Below the pieces are notes generated by a model, which did not search any database, was not told where the DNA came from, and saw nothing but the letters and a program-made list of their open reading frames with translations. A DNA stretch of 64,000 nt from an uncultured cyanobacterium. Lineage in GTDB: Bacteria; Cyanobacteriota; Cyanobacteriia; Cyanobacteriales; Nostocaceae. The stretch spans positions 48,736 to 112,735 of the forward strand of contig CAIVAU010000237.1 of the NCBI GenBank assembly GCA_903903925.1, given 5' to 3'. Positions 52,461-62,523 of this stretch are shown here, piece by piece (positions within the stretch are counted from its first letter, which is position 1; the number at the start of each line of letters is the position of its first letter). Made by a program: the position numbers and the translations under genes.

Positions 52461-53723
52461 TCACCTTACTTGCCGTGTATTAGTTGGAAGCGCCTCAGTT
52501 TTTACAGAGAGATTGAGGATTTGTCCTTGACGGCGTACCTCCAGTTGCAAGTTACTGCCTACAGGTTTACTGTCAACTAATTCCTGTACAGATTTGGAAT
52601 CGTTAATCACCTGACCATCTATTTTTTGGATGATATCTCCTGACCGTAATCCAGCCTTCGCTGCTGGAGAATCGGGTAGGACTTTGGCAATCAGCACGCC
52701 TTTATCTGCTTCTACTGTTAAGCTAGTATTAGGATTGCTGTTGATAGCTTGTTTGACTTGAGGGCTAAGCGTTACCATCTCGATTCCCACGTAAGCATGT
52801 TCGACTTTGCCATGATCTATCAGTTGAGTCGCAATGCGTTTAGCTGTATTAATCGGAATGGCAAAGCCAATGCCTTGAGCACCCTGGATAATCGCCGTAT
52901 TTATCCCAATAACCTGTCCCTGACTATTAAGCAGAGGTCCGCCAGAGTTACCAGGATTGATTGCCGCGTCAGTTTGTAAAAAATCAATTCGTTGATCAGA
53001 AATGGTACGCCCTTTGGCACTGATAATCCCTGAAGTTACAGTATTGTCAAGTCCTAGAGGGTTGCCAATGGCGATCGCCTCATCTCCCGGTTGAAGCTTT
53101 TCTGAATTGCCTAATGTCACCGTTGGTAAATTCTCAGATGGGATTTTGACGACAGCCACATCTGTGACCGGGTCTTCACCTAGAACTTTCCCCTTAAAAG
53201 TACGACCATCTTTGAGAGTCACCGTCACCGTATCTGCACCGTCAACAACATGAGCATTAGTGAGAATTTGACCGTTAGCATTAATGATGAAGCCAGAACC
53301 AATCCCCCGAACTATTTCTTGAGAAGGTGGAGTTGGGATGTCAGAACCAAAAAATTGACGGAAAAACGGGTCATTAAAAGCATCAGGTAATTTATTAGTC
53401 ACAGTTCGCGTCGAGTTGATCCGCACCACCGCAGATCCTACTTGCTTAACTACACTAGCTATTGAGTTAGTAGGAGTAGTTGCTGACAGATTGTCAGGAG
53501 TTGTTGGATGAGCTGGTAAAGATGTGGTTACAGCATTCGGTTGTTGTCTAGAAGGTAGTTGATTGTGGGATATCAAATAATTTCCTAATAGTGCGATGCC
53601 TCCTCCTAGCAAGAACGCCAATAAATAAATGGCTGGTCTGATTTGAGTTGAGCGGCTAAAGTCGAGAGCTTCGGCGTTGGATAGCCTTAAATCATCTTCT
53701 GAATCACGTTGATTGTGTCTCAT
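52461..53723 (-). CDS. HtrA/HhoA-type serine protease
   Basis: A 420-aa protein with an N-terminal membrane anchor (about 32-51), a trypsin-like domain with full triad (ILTNAHVVDG, VTDVAVVKI, INPGNSGGPLL) and a PDZ domain (about 310-405, SPAAKAGLRSGDIIQKIDGQ). It degrades damaged periplasmic or membrane proteins. It is convergent with the regulator operon of the dead HtrA-like protein. Confidence 0.95.
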   Translation of the reverse strand: MRHNQRDSEDDLRLSNAEALDFSRSTQIRPAIYLLAFLLGGGIALLGNYLISHNQLPSRQQPNAVTTSLPAHPTTPDNLSATTPTNSIASVVKQVGSAVVRINSTRTVTNKLPDAFNDPFFRQFFGSDIPTPPSQEIVRGIGSGFIINANGQILTNAHVVDGADTVTVTLKDGRTFKGKVLGEDPVTDVAVVKIPSENLPTVTLGNSEKLQPGDEAIAIGNPLGLDNTVTSGIISAKGRTISDQRIDFLQTDAAINPGNSGGPLLNSQGQVIGINTAIIQGAQGIGFAIPINTAKRIATQLIDHGKVEHAYVGIEMVTLSPQVKQAINSNPNTSLTVEADKGVLIAKVLPDSPAAKAGLRSGDIIQKIDGQVINDSKSVQELVDSKPVGSNLQLEVRRQGQILNLSVKTEALPTNTRQVR

Positions 53724-53861
53724 GTTTTCTCAAAATAAATGTTGTAGTTTAACTGATTTTCTTGGTTAATTCTGCTGGATATTTATTTCTCATATTCATC
53801 AAAATTTAGTATTAAAATTCTAACGAATCCTGACAAATATTATTTAAACCTACCCCTAAAA

Positions 53862-54431
53862 TTACTTTTCAAGTAGCAGGAATCTTGGTTTTTGATCCAG
53901 TTCCGCAATACGATTAATAGGCCAATAGCAGATGATTGCCCGACCTATAATCTTTCGGCGAGGAACAAATCCCCAATAATGGCTGTCATAGCTATTATTG
54001 CGATTATCCCCTAGAACTACATATGAATCAGGCGGTACAATCACCGGACCCCATTGATAATCCGGTTTGGCAGCAATGTAGTTCTCTTTTAAAGGGTGAT
54101 TATTAATATACACTCGTCCATTTTTTACATCGACTTTTTCTCCTGGTAAGCCAATAATTCTCTTGATGAAGGCGGTGTGGTAGTTTTCTTTTAAGAGGGT
54201 TTTTGTGGGGTTAAATACAACAATATCGCCTCTTTGGGGATTTTCAAAATCATAGCTTATTTTGTCAATGATCAGCTGATCATTAATTTGGAGAGTTGGC
54301 TCCATTGAGCCAGAAGGAATATAACGAGCCTCAGCGACAAATGTTTTAATTCCAAACGCCAAAATCAAGCTTAATCCAATAGTTCTTAAACCTTCAATCC
54401 AAAAATGAGACTCTATACTTTTATTAGCCAT
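53862..54431 (-). CDS. lepB: Signal peptidase I
   Basis: A 189-aa protein with one N-terminal helix (about 10-30), the Ser nucleophile motif YIPSGSMEPTLQINDQLIID, the Lys motif (NYHTAFIKRIIGLPGEKVDV) and GDNRNNSYDSHYWGFVP. It removes signal peptides of exported proteins. Confidence 0.97.
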   Translation of the reverse strand: MANKSIESHFWIEGLRTIGLSLILAFGIKTFVAEARYIPSGSMEPTLQINDQLIIDKISYDFENPQRGDIVVFNPTKTLLKENYHTAFIKRIIGLPGEKVDVKNGRVYINNHPLKENYIAAKPDYQWGPVIVPPDSYVVLGDNRNNSYDSHYWGFVPRRKIIGRAIICYWPINRIAELDQKPRFLLLEK

Positions 54432-54842
54432 GACAACTATATCAACTCAATAATTTGCTCTCAAAAACTGGTCTAATAGATTTTATTTCTACCATCATAG
54501 TTATGAAATGAATGCTATATAGAAATCCTAAATCATTTGTGAAAATGCCAAGCCCCAAAAACCGGGTTTCTGTGCTTTTCCGAATTGTTTAGAACTGCTA
54601 TATAAAGTACACATTGTTAATCTAGCAAATTGATATTGCAGAAATATGAAGAACCTGTGTCAATTTTTATAATGGAAAGAAATCGCGTAAAGAATGAAAA
54701 ATATTGATTCTTGCGTAAGAGCAAGAATCAATTCGGACGTATGTATCCTGGTCTTCAATATCTCAGTTTATTCTTTAAAAGTGGAAAAAGCGGGGAGAAA
54801 TTGGGGCTAAATCCAAGACTCTGTATCACAAGCAGCGCAAAA
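54432..54842. other. 411-bp gap with a hairpin
   Basis: TTGATTCTTGC-GTAAGA-GCAAGAATCAA (54704-54731) is a perfect 11-bp hairpin. No gene or other structure is seen. Confidence 0.45.
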
Positions 54843-55196
54843 TTATTTATGACTCGGTTGTAGTAATGAGTTTTGAAGCTTTTTGAGGTGATTTAAAGCA
54901 TCTTGGTAATTATCTTGCTCGGCTTTTTTCAAATCTGCAATTGCTCCATTTTTGTCTCCTAGTTTACTACGAACTTCCCCTCGATTGTAATAGGCAGCAG
55001 CATTGTGAGGATTGAGTTGCAGATCTTGGGTATAATTTGTTATAGCTTCTACGTAATTTCCTAAGCCGAAACACGAATTGTCCAGACTTAAGAAGAAAAG
55101 CGATAGGTCTGGTTGAAGAGAAATGACTTGAATTTTCTGTTCATTGACTCCGATGAGTTCATCAAAACGCGCCCAATCTCTGATAATGTTCCTCAA
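54843..55196 (-). CDS. Small TPR protein
   Basis: A 117-aa protein with one to two TPR units (GNYVEAITNYTQDLQLNPHN, AAAYYNRGEVRSKLGDKNGA, IADLKKAEQ). The N-terminal 45 residues show no family and may be the edge of a lost larger gene. Protein interaction role presumed. Confidence 0.55.
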   Translation of the reverse strand: MRNIIRDWARFDELIGVNEQKIQVISLQPDLSLFFLSLDNSCFGLGNYVEAITNYTQDLQLNPHNAAAYYNRGEVRSKLGDKNGAIADLKKAEQDNYQDALNHLKKLQNSLLQPSHK

Positions 55197-55445
55197 CCTG
55201 TATCCTCTATCAAAAGAATGATTTCATCCAAATACAATTTATGATTAATAATAACGTTCCTTCACTAATAATCTATTGAAGCTGTCGTGAGATATTCCTC
55301 CTACAATCTCAGCAATTTTCTCCACGAGTTTTCCACTCTTTAGACTTACCTTCAAACTATAACCATTTCAGTCATGAATTTTTATTAGTTCAGCATTCTA
55401 TCGAACTTTAATTTTCAATGAATTAAACCAGGGAGGGCATTTTCG

Positions 55446-56741
55446 ATGCGTAGTTTTTTTCGTTGGTCTTTAGGTAACGTCGTCTTATTAACTCTTGGAA
55501 TTGCATCTGGTGCAACTTCCATAGTCATTTCCGCTCCAGCTTCAGCCCAAACCACTGCTCCAATAATGACAAGTCCTAGTTCTCAATTTCCATCCGGAGC
55601 AACTAACTTTTCTGATGTTGGAGTAGATTACTGGGCACGTCCATTTATTCAAACTCTAGCTGAAAGAAACATAATTACTGGTTTTCCCAATGGCACTTTT
55701 CAACCGAATGCGTCTGTGGATCGTGCTGAATTTGCGGCAATGATTGGAAAAGCTTTCAGCAGAAACCCAGTTCGACAGAGCAACTTTAGTGGATTTAAAG
55801 ATGTTCCTCCAAGCTACTGGGCAGCTTCAGCAATTCAGGAAGCTTACCAAACTGGATTTATGACAGGCTATCCTGGTGATTTGTTTTTTCCCAATCAGGG
55901 AATTACCAAGGTGCAAGCGCTTGTGGCTTTAACAAATGGTCTCAATTTAACTGCCAACGGGAATGCATCAAATAACCTCAGTACCTACTATTTAGATGCT
56001 TCATTTATCCCGAACTATGCTGTTAATAATGTGGCAGCAGCAACAGATGCCAATCTTGTTGTCAACTATCCAAATGTCAGACAACTCAATCCGTTATTGC
56101 CGATAACTCGTGCTGAAGCAGCCGCCCTTTTATATCAAGCTTTGGTTAGACAGGGGCGAGTGCAACCAGTTGCTAGTAATCTCACGGCTGCTCAATATGT
56201 AGTAGGTGCAACTACTGCAACCACTAGCAGTACTCAGACGAGCAGCACTCAAACCAACGGTACTCAAACCACCAGTCAGCTGCAACCAACGGAAGCCAAT
56301 ACGAATAGTATTGATTTTGGTAGAGCTACTCGTGGTGGCAGAAGCTATATTGGGGTTGCTGGCAACATTGGTCTGACTGGTAGTTCAGCTTTGAGTGAAG
56401 GGAACTTTACGGTGATCAGCAAACTTGGACTGACACGTAACTTTTCGCTGCGACCATCTGCTGTGATTGGGGATGATCCTGTTGTGTTGGTTCCCATCAC
56501 CTTCGACTTTTCCCCAAAGTCAGAAAAAACTCCCTTTAGTGGACAGACATTTACTATATCTCCTTACGTGGGTGCTGGCATAGCGATTGATACTAGCCAT
56601 GACACCGATGTAGGTGCACTGCTAACTGGTGGTGTAGACGTGCCTTTAGGTTCTCGATTTACGGCAAATGCTGGTGTCAATGCAGCTTTTCTTCGTGATA
56701 CAGACGTAGGACTAGTCCTAGGAGTTGGCTACAACTTTTAA
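55446..56741 (+). CDS. SLH-domain outer membrane protein
   Basis: A 431-aa protein with signal peptide (about 1-35, APASAQ), SLH domains (FSDVGVDYWARPFIQTLAER with ITGFPNGTFQPNASVDRAEF; FKDVPPSYWAASAIQEAYQT with TGYPGDLFFPNQGITKVQAL; a third near 185-235). A Thr/Ser-rich linker (250-290) and a C-terminal beta-barrel-like region (310-431, ending LVLGVGYNF) follow. SLH domains bind peptidoglycan-linked polymer and anchor cyanobacterial outer membranes. GGGAGGG lies 8 nt before the ATG. Confidence 0.9.
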   Translation: MRSFFRWSLGNVVLLTLGIASGATSIVISAPASAQTTAPIMTSPSSQFPSGATNFSDVGVDYWARPFIQTLAERNIITGFPNGTFQPNASVDRAEFAAMIGKAFSRNPVRQSNFSGFKDVPPSYWAASAIQEAYQTGFMTGYPGDLFFPNQGITKVQALVALTNGLNLTANGNASNNLSTYYLDASFIPNYAVNNVAAATDANLVVNYPNVRQLNPLLPITRAEAAALLYQALVRQGRVQPVASNLTAAQYVVGATTATTSSTQTSSTQTNGTQTTSQLQPTEANTNSIDFGRATRGGRSYIGVAGNIGLTGSSALSEGNFTVISKLGLTRNFSLRPSAVIGDDPVVLVPITFDFSPKSEKTPFSGQTFTISPYVGAGIAIDTSHDTDVGALLTGGVDVPLGSRFTANAGVNAAFLRDTDVGLVLGVGYNF

Positions 56742-56807
56742 GGTTTAAGGTTGTGTTGCAAAAACAGAGAACGAGTCAGCACAACCAAAATATACGATAT
56801 GCCTACG

Positions 56808-57551
56808 CTAAAAAGATTTTTTAGAGGAAATCCTCAATAGGTTGGCTACTTCTGTTAATAACTCCTCAGGGTCAAAAGGCTTAGTCAGGTAGGTTTGAAA
56901 ACCAGCCTCCAGAGCATCAGTACGTCCTGATTCTATCACTTGAGCCGTTAACGCAATCGCTCTGATCTCCCTCAGTTGTTTTTCTTCAAGGTTTCTTACC
57001 TTACGGATTAATGAATAGCCATCCTCAAAGGGCATGGCAATATCGATGATTAAAAGGTCTGGCTGAGATTGTTTAATCACCTTCATGGCATCTGTTGCTG
57101 AAGATGCCGTCATTACCTGTACATCGTAGCTCTCTAAAATAAAGCTCAGTAGCACAAGCGCATCGTCATCATCATCTACCACAAGGATTCTTTTTCCATT
57201 GAGATTAGGTACGTTTATTCCCTCGTCTTCAGGATGTCCATCTCCTGTATTGCACAAAATTCCCTCATAAAATTTAGATATTCCCGGTTTGAATCCAAGA
57301 TTTTTAAGGACTTGATACTCCTCATCCAATGCTGCTTGGAAATGGGGGTCTTTTTTCTGCCTCAGGGCAAAGAATACACCCCTGTCATCAAGGCATTCTG
57401 CCAGTTTAGGGCTGTGGAATTCTCGGTCTCCTAATACTAAAACAGGATAAGTTCTCAAGAGAGTTAGCACTGTTTTTAGGAGCCGTTTTTGAGTATTGAA
57501 ATCACTATTTTCCACCTGTCTCAAGACCTCCCAATACAAGGGTGATTGCAT
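56808..57551 (-). CDS. Chimeric ORF: IS4-type transposase fragment fused to a receiver domain
   Basis: Residues 1-105 match IS4-type transposases of cyanobacteria (PLYWEVLRQVENSDF, LVLGDREFHSPKLAECLDDR, GFKPGISKFYEGILCNTGDG). Residues 118-240 form a receiver domain with acidic pocket DDDDD, phosphoacceptor D170 (LLIIDIAMPFEDGYS) and KPFDP. The reading frame runs through the joint. The receiver probably was a separate or larger signalling gene whose 5' end was replaced by an insertion sequence remnant. Whether this chimera is expressed is unknown. Confidence 0.75.
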   Translation of the reverse strand: MQSPLYWEVLRQVENSDFNTQKRLLKTVLTLLRTYPVLVLGDREFHSPKLAECLDDRGVFFALRQKKDPHFQAALDEEYQVLKNLGFKPGISKFYEGILCNTGDGHPEDEGINVPNLNGKRILVVDDDDDALVLLSFILESYDVQVMTASSATDAMKVIKQSQPDLLIIDIAMPFEDGYSLIRKVRNLEEKQLREIRAIALTAQVIESGRTDALEAGFQTYLTKPFDPEELLTEVANLLRISSKKSF

Positions 57552-57660
57552 GAGTTCCCCAGACTAAACTTACCATAAATACATTCCATCCTTTCCATTG
57601 CGTCCGGTCAATTGCGATCATCCAATATCCATATTTATGGTGTTTGAGTCTCTTGAGAAA
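57237..57660 (-). pseudogene. IS4-family transposase remnant
   Basis: Upstream of the chimera, a shifted frame reads WMIAIDRTQWKGWNVFMVSL then VWGTHA, the DRTxW block of IS4-type transposases. One frameshift lies between this and PLYWEVL. The C-terminal catalytic part and both ends of the element are absent. Confidence 0.7.
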
Positions 57661-57666
57661 ACGACG

Positions 57667-58038
57667 CTAGCTTAAAGCTTCTGCTACTTGTTCAGCTAGT
57701 TTCAGAGGATTGAAAGGTTTACTGATTACGCCCTTGATCCCTAATTTTTTTACAAGGCTCTTATCAGTAGAGCGCCCCTTAGCTGTGAGTAAAATGACAG
57801 GGATATGTTTCGTTACCGGATTAGCCTGTAGCCTTTTCAAAGTGGTTGCTCCGTCCATATCAGGCATCATTACATCTAAAAGGATGGCATCAGGCTGATT
57901 AGCCTCAGCCTTAGCTAAGCCTTCACTGCCTGAATTAGCAGTTAACACCTGCCAGCCTCCCATCATCTCCAAACAGGTTTGAGTCAATTTACGGATATCA
58001 TCTTCGTCGTCAATCACTAAAATTTGCTTGGCACTCAC
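57667..58038 (-). CDS. Single-domain response regulator
   Basis: A 123-aa receiver domain: KQILVIDDEDDIRKLTQTCL, phosphoacceptor in AILLDVMMPDMDG, VILLTAKGRS and ISKPFNPLKL. No output domain. The GTG at 58038 is chosen because GGGAGG lies 12 nt upstream; an ATG at 58074 is an alternative. It diverges from the hybrid histidine kinase gene and likely works with it. Confidence 0.88.
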   Translation of the reverse strand: MSAKQILVIDDEDDIRKLTQTCLEMMGGWQVLTANSGSEGLAKAEANQPDAILLDVMMPDMDGATTLKRLQANPVTKHIPVILLTAKGRSTDKSLVKKLGIKGVISKPFNPLKLAEQVAEALS

Positions 58039-58292
58039 CGTTATCTTGTTCCTCCCTTTTTTTAATCCTGCCATCGATTCAGGCAATTGCCTGCTATTCG
58101 TTAATATAATGATGTCTACATAGATAATCTAAAGATTGCAAAGTTTTTTTAAGTAACAGAGAAGATGTTTGAAATTTACTTTTAAGGTTAAGGCTAAAAA
58201 GTGGAAAAGTCGGGAAGGAATCACAGCAGAACTTTTCTACGCTAAATCTAATAGCCACACAAGTAGAGTCATACGACTATAGAGAGCAAAAG

Positions 58293-60284
58293 ATGCTGAA
58301 ATTGAAACGCTCCGAGCTAAAGCACTACAGTGTTGCTGTATTAACCGTTTTAGTGGCACTACTGGTGACACAGCTGCTACGGTGGCAATGGAACCAACTG
58401 CCTTTTTACCCACTGTTCTTAGCTGCTGTCATGGTTAGTTCTTGGTACGGCGGCATCGGACCAGGGCTGCTTGCCACTGCTTTGGCTACTTTAGCCTGCG
58501 ACTACTTTATTATATCTCCATTATATTTCCTAGCGGGAAGTTGGTTTAACGTAGCGGAGCTGGTTCAGTTCATACTAGTGGCAATGCTGATTAGCTTGCT
58601 AAATGCAATACTGCGCTCAACCCAGCAGCAAGCTAAGATGAATGCACTGGAAGCGAAGCGTAATTATGAGCGCTTACGTCAAAGCCAGGAGAGTCTGCGT
58701 CAAAGTGAAGAGCGTTACCGCAATTTAGTGGAAGGAGTGACAGACTATGCCATATTCATGCTGGATACTAAAGGTAACATTATCAGTTGGAATGACGGAG
58801 CCAAGAGCATTCTAGGCTATCAAGAGGCAGAGATCATTGACCAGTCTTTCTCCCAAATTTTTACGTCAGAAGCAATTGAGTGTGGTATCCCCGAGCAAGT
58901 ACTGAGAAGAACGGTAGCTGAAGGTTTTTTTAGGGGCAATCATTGGCACGTCCGTAAGGATGGTAAACTGTTCTGGGCCCATTGCGTTATTACACCCTTA
59001 CGAGATGAAGTGGGAAATTTACGAGGGTTCTCAAAAATTTTGCAAGACCTAACTGAGCGTAAACAAGCTGAGGAAGAACGCGAACAACTACTAGTGCGCG
59101 AGCAGGCTGCCCGCGCCGTTAGCGAAGCGGCACAAAGTGCGGCTGAAGCCGCCAACCGCTCAAAGGATGAGTTTTTAGCAATAGTTTCCCATGAATTACG
59201 TACCCCCTTAACTGCAATCCTAGGATGGGCTGGAATACTCCGTGCTGGAAAGCTGGACAAGGATAAAGCTGAGATCGCCCTAGAGACTATTGAGCGTAAT
59301 GCCAACTTGCAGATGCAGCTGATTGAAGATTTGCTCGATATTTCCCGTATTATTAGGAACGATCTCTCGCTCAACCTTGATTTGGTCGAACCAGTACAAG
59401 TGATTACAGCAGCGATTGAAGTTGTGCAGCCTGCGGCAAATGCTAAGGGTATTCAAATTAATTCCGTGCTGGACTCAACAGCAGATCTAGTTCTGGGAGA
59501 TTCAGACCGCTTGCAACAGGTAGTGTGGAATTTACTGACAAATGCCGTCAAGTTTACACCTGAATCTGGTCGTGTTGAAGTTCAACTTGAGCGTCTTGAC
59601 TCTCAAGTTCAAATCAAGGTCAGCGATACAGGTAAGGGGATCAGCGCTGACTTTTTGCCATACATTTTTGATCGCTTCAGTCAAGCTGATAGTACGAGTA
59701 CGAGATCCCATAAGGGGCTAGGATTGGGCCTAGCGATCGCTCGTCATTTGGTAGAACTGCATGGCGGTACCATCCAAGCAGAAAGTTTGGGCGTTGGACA
59801 TGGGGCAACGTTCACAGTCAAGCTGCCAATCAATGAACAGAGGAGTCATTCGTTAGAACTTACAGATCACAAGGAAAGAAATTCTTCAGACTCCTGTCTC
59901 CTTGATGGCTTACGGGTGCTAATTGTAGATGACGAGGCTGACACTCGGGAGGTACTTAGTACCCTCTTGAGAGAGCGTGGAGCCAAAGTGACATCTGTTA
60001 GTTCAGTAGATGCGGCGTTGGAAGTGATCGCACAATTCAAGCCAGATGTACTGGTTAGCGATATCGGGATGCCCGATCAAGACGGCTATGTCTTGATTCA
60101 GAGAGTGAAAGAAATGGAGGCAGATATAGGGATCAGGATTCCAGCTATTGCACTCACGGCTTACGCTAGAGTGGAAGACCATCAAAAAGCTTTACTAGCA
60201 GGATTCCAATTACATATGACTAAGCCAGTTAAGTCAGACGAATTAATTGCATGTGTTGCGAGCCTTGCTGAACAGATTGAATAG
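58293..60284 (+). CDS. Hybrid sensor histidine kinase (DUF4118-PAS-HisKA-HATPase-REC)
   Basis: A 663-aa protein: a KdpD-like DUF4118 membrane region (about 10-110), PAS (about 145-260), HisKA with the phosphorylated His in IVSHELRTPLTAILGW, HATPase (NLLTNAVKFTPE, VSDTGKGIS, GLGLGLAIARHLVELHGG), and a C-terminal receiver (LIVDDEADTREVLSTLL, PDVLVSDIGMPDQDG, KPVKSDE). A membrane-bound two-component kinase, signal unknown. Confidence 0.94.
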   Translation: MLKLKRSELKHYSVAVLTVLVALLVTQLLRWQWNQLPFYPLFLAAVMVSSWYGGIGPGLLATALATLACDYFIISPLYFLAGSWFNVAELVQFILVAMLISLLNAILRSTQQQAKMNALEAKRNYERLRQSQESLRQSEERYRNLVEGVTDYAIFMLDTKGNIISWNDGAKSILGYQEAEIIDQSFSQIFTSEAIECGIPEQVLRRTVAEGFFRGNHWHVRKDGKLFWAHCVITPLRDEVGNLRGFSKILQDLTERKQAEEEREQLLVREQAARAVSEAAQSAAEAANRSKDEFLAIVSHELRTPLTAILGWAGILRAGKLDKDKAEIALETIERNANLQMQLIEDLLDISRIIRNDLSLNLDLVEPVQVITAAIEVVQPAANAKGIQINSVLDSTADLVLGDSDRLQQVVWNLLTNAVKFTPESGRVEVQLERLDSQVQIKVSDTGKGISADFLPYIFDRFSQADSTSTRSHKGLGLGLAIARHLVELHGGTIQAESLGVGHGATFTVKLPINEQRSHSLELTDHKERNSSDSCLLDGLRVLIVDDEADTREVLSTLLRERGAKVTSVSSVDAALEVIAQFKPDVLVSDIGMPDQDGYVLIQRVKEMEADIGIRIPAIALTAYARVEDHQKALLAGFQLHMTKPVKSDELIACVASLAEQIE

Positions 60285-60621
60285 CTAATGAATTAGACTA
60301 TGCATGCTAACTGCGTAATTGTTTTCGTGCGATCGCATCATTGATTACGCTTGATGACTGGTTAAATTACCATAGCATGATCTCGCCTTATCCCCTTACC
60401 TATCCAAAGGTAGAAATTTGGTTTGAAAAAATGTAACCCTTAGCTAGCGGTGTAATTTAGGTTGTAACTAGAGAATATGACTATAATATAAAGCTTGTTA
60501 TTTTAATCATTTAAATTTTTTGACTTTAGATGTAAAACTTAGCATAACCATATTAATCGGCAACCTCCATCTAGTTAAAGACTATTATTTTTTTCCCAGT
60601 CGAATCAAGGAAATATCTCAG
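60285..60621. other. Upstream region of the multi-receiver gene
   Basis: AT-rich stretch with one possible promoter-like TATAAT at about 60485. No gene seen. Confidence 0.3.
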
Positions 60622-62493
60622 ATGAAAATTCTGTTAGTGGAGGATGATAAAACGATTGCTGACGCTGTGGCAATGGTTCTGACAAAACAACGTTATCTCG
60701 TTGATATTGCTGGTGACGGTCAAGATGGTTGGGAGTTTGCTCAAGTTTGTGCCTATGACTTAATTGTGCTAGATGTGATGTTGCCAAAGCTGGATGGCAT
60801 TAGCCTTTGTCGGCAATTACGGCGAGAGGGCTATCAAATGCCTATCCTCCTATTAACCGCTCGCCATACTGGAACTGATAAGGTCATGGGTTTAGATGCA
60901 GGAGCAGATGATTATGTCGTCAAACCTTTTGATTTTCCAGAATTGACAGCTCGCATTCGCGCTTTACTACGCCGGACAAATTCTACCTTACCACTAGTGC
61001 TAGAGTCGGGAAAGTTGCGTCTTGACCCAAGTACTTGTGAGGTGACTTATGGAAATCTTGCCCTCCATATAACCCCAACGGAGTACAGTCTTTTGGAGCT
61101 TTTCCTCCGCAATCAGCAACGCGTGTTTAGTCGGAGTGCAATTATAGATCACCTTTGGTCTTTAGATGACCCACCCGCAGAAGACACAATTAAGTCCTAT
61201 ATCAAAAGCTTACGGCAGAAACTGAAAGTAGCAGGAGCACCTAAAGACTTAATTGAGACGGTTTATGGTCTAGGCTATCGGCTTAAGCATCTACCTGACG
61301 AGGAAAAGTGCCAGACACAGACAACTGAGGCAGAGTTAAGTTCGGCACAACAGCAAACTATGTTGGCAGTGGCAAAGCTACAGAAGGATTTTCAGGCAAG
61401 GATGAGCGATCGCCTTTCTGTGCTAAATCAAGCTACTATTGCATTGAAAGAGGGTAAACTTAGCGAGCAAATACGGTCAGCAGCAGAGATGGAAGCCCAC
61501 AAGCTAGCTGGTTCGTTAGGAAGCTTTGGCTTTGCTCTTGGCTCGCAGCTGGCTGAAGAAATAGAGGATATACTTCAAGCTAGAACGTTCCTTGACCAAG
61601 TTCAGTCTCTACGCCTATGTGAACTTGTGACGGCGCTGCACCAGGAAATAGAAAAGGCTTCGGTAGAATCAACCTGTGTCGAGCTTTTAAAGAGTGATTG
61701 GTATCCCAGAGTATTGATAGTTAGCAATGATACTCAACTCATTGAGCAATTAGTTAAGGAAGCCGCTACGCAGAAAATCTTAGTAGAAACCTTCCCAGAT
61801 CGAGCTACTGCTAGGAGTGAGATTGCTGCTCAAAATCCTGACCTAGTGCTACTCGACCTTTGTTTTCCTGATGACGAAAAGGATAGCTTAACGTTGTTAA
61901 CAGAACTGTCTCATCAGATACCGCCTGTGCCTGTCATGGTTTTTACAAACCAAAATAGTTTGACCGCTCGCTTAGAAGTCGCTCGAAGGGGTGGGTGTGG
62001 GTTTTTGCACAAGTCAATGCTTCCGGCGAAGGTACTAGGCTTAGTCATACAGGTGTTGCAGCGCTTTCATGCTAATCATGCCAGAGTTATGATAGTAGAC
62101 GACGATCCACAGGTGCTGACCTTCATACAGAACTTACTAGAGCCTTGGGGAATTAAGCTTGCAACTCTCCAAGACCCACGGCGATTCTGGGACGTTCTTA
62201 CAGAGTTTTCCCCAGAGTTACTAATTTTAGACGTAAAAATGCCTCAGATAAATGGACTTGAATTGTGCCAAGTGGTTCGTAACGATCCGCATTGGAGCAA
62301 ACTACCAGTACTGTTTCTCACTGCCCATACCGAAGCTGATACTGTTGATCAAATATTTGCCGCAGGTGCTGATGATTTCGTAAGTAAGCCGATTGTGGGA
62401 CAGAAACTTGTCACTCGGATCTTGAACCGCCTACAGCGATCTCAACTAACTCGACTTTCTGATTTTTTGTGGACACTCTGTGGGACAAGCTGA
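60622..62493 (+). CDS. OmpR-type regulator with Hpt and two extra receivers
   Basis: A 623-aa protein: receiver 1 (LLVEDDKTIADAV, LIVLDVMLPKLDG), winged-helix DNA-binding domain (about 125-225, TPTEYSLLELFLRNQQRVFS, YIKSLRQKLK, GLGYRLK), a Hpt-like helical domain (about 245-350, MEAHKLAGSLGSFGFALGSQ), receiver 2 (LVLLDLCFPDDE, 370-480) and receiver 3 (MIVDDDPQVLTFIQNLL, LLILDVKMPQINGLEL, KPIVGQK). The ATG at 60622 has AAGGAAA 9 nt upstream. It could act as a phosphorelay hub controlling transcription, likely with the kinase gene 340 bp upstream. Confidence 0.92.
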   Translation: MKILLVEDDKTIADAVAMVLTKQRYLVDIAGDGQDGWEFAQVCAYDLIVLDVMLPKLDGISLCRQLRREGYQMPILLLTARHTGTDKVMGLDAGADDYVVKPFDFPELTARIRALLRRTNSTLPLVLESGKLRLDPSTCEVTYGNLALHITPTEYSLLELFLRNQQRVFSRSAIIDHLWSLDDPPAEDTIKSYIKSLRQKLKVAGAPKDLIETVYGLGYRLKHLPDEEKCQTQTTEAELSSAQQQTMLAVAKLQKDFQARMSDRLSVLNQATIALKEGKLSEQIRSAAEMEAHKLAGSLGSFGFALGSQLAEEIEDILQARTFLDQVQSLRLCELVTALHQEIEKASVESTCVELLKSDWYPRVLIVSNDTQLIEQLVKEAATQKILVETFPDRATARSEIAAQNPDLVLLDLCFPDDEKDSLTLLTELSHQIPPVPVMVFTNQNSLTARLEVARRGGCGFLHKSMLPAKVLGLVIQVLQRFHANHARVMIVDDDPQVLTFIQNLLEPWGIKLATLQDPRRFWDVLTEFSPELLILDVKMPQINGLELCQVVRNDPHWSKLPVLFLTAHTEADTVDQIFAAGADDFVSKPIVGQKLVTRILNRLQRSQLTRLSDFLWTLCGTS

Positions 62494-62523
62494 AAAACTG
62501 GCGAATAATAACATAATATTCTC

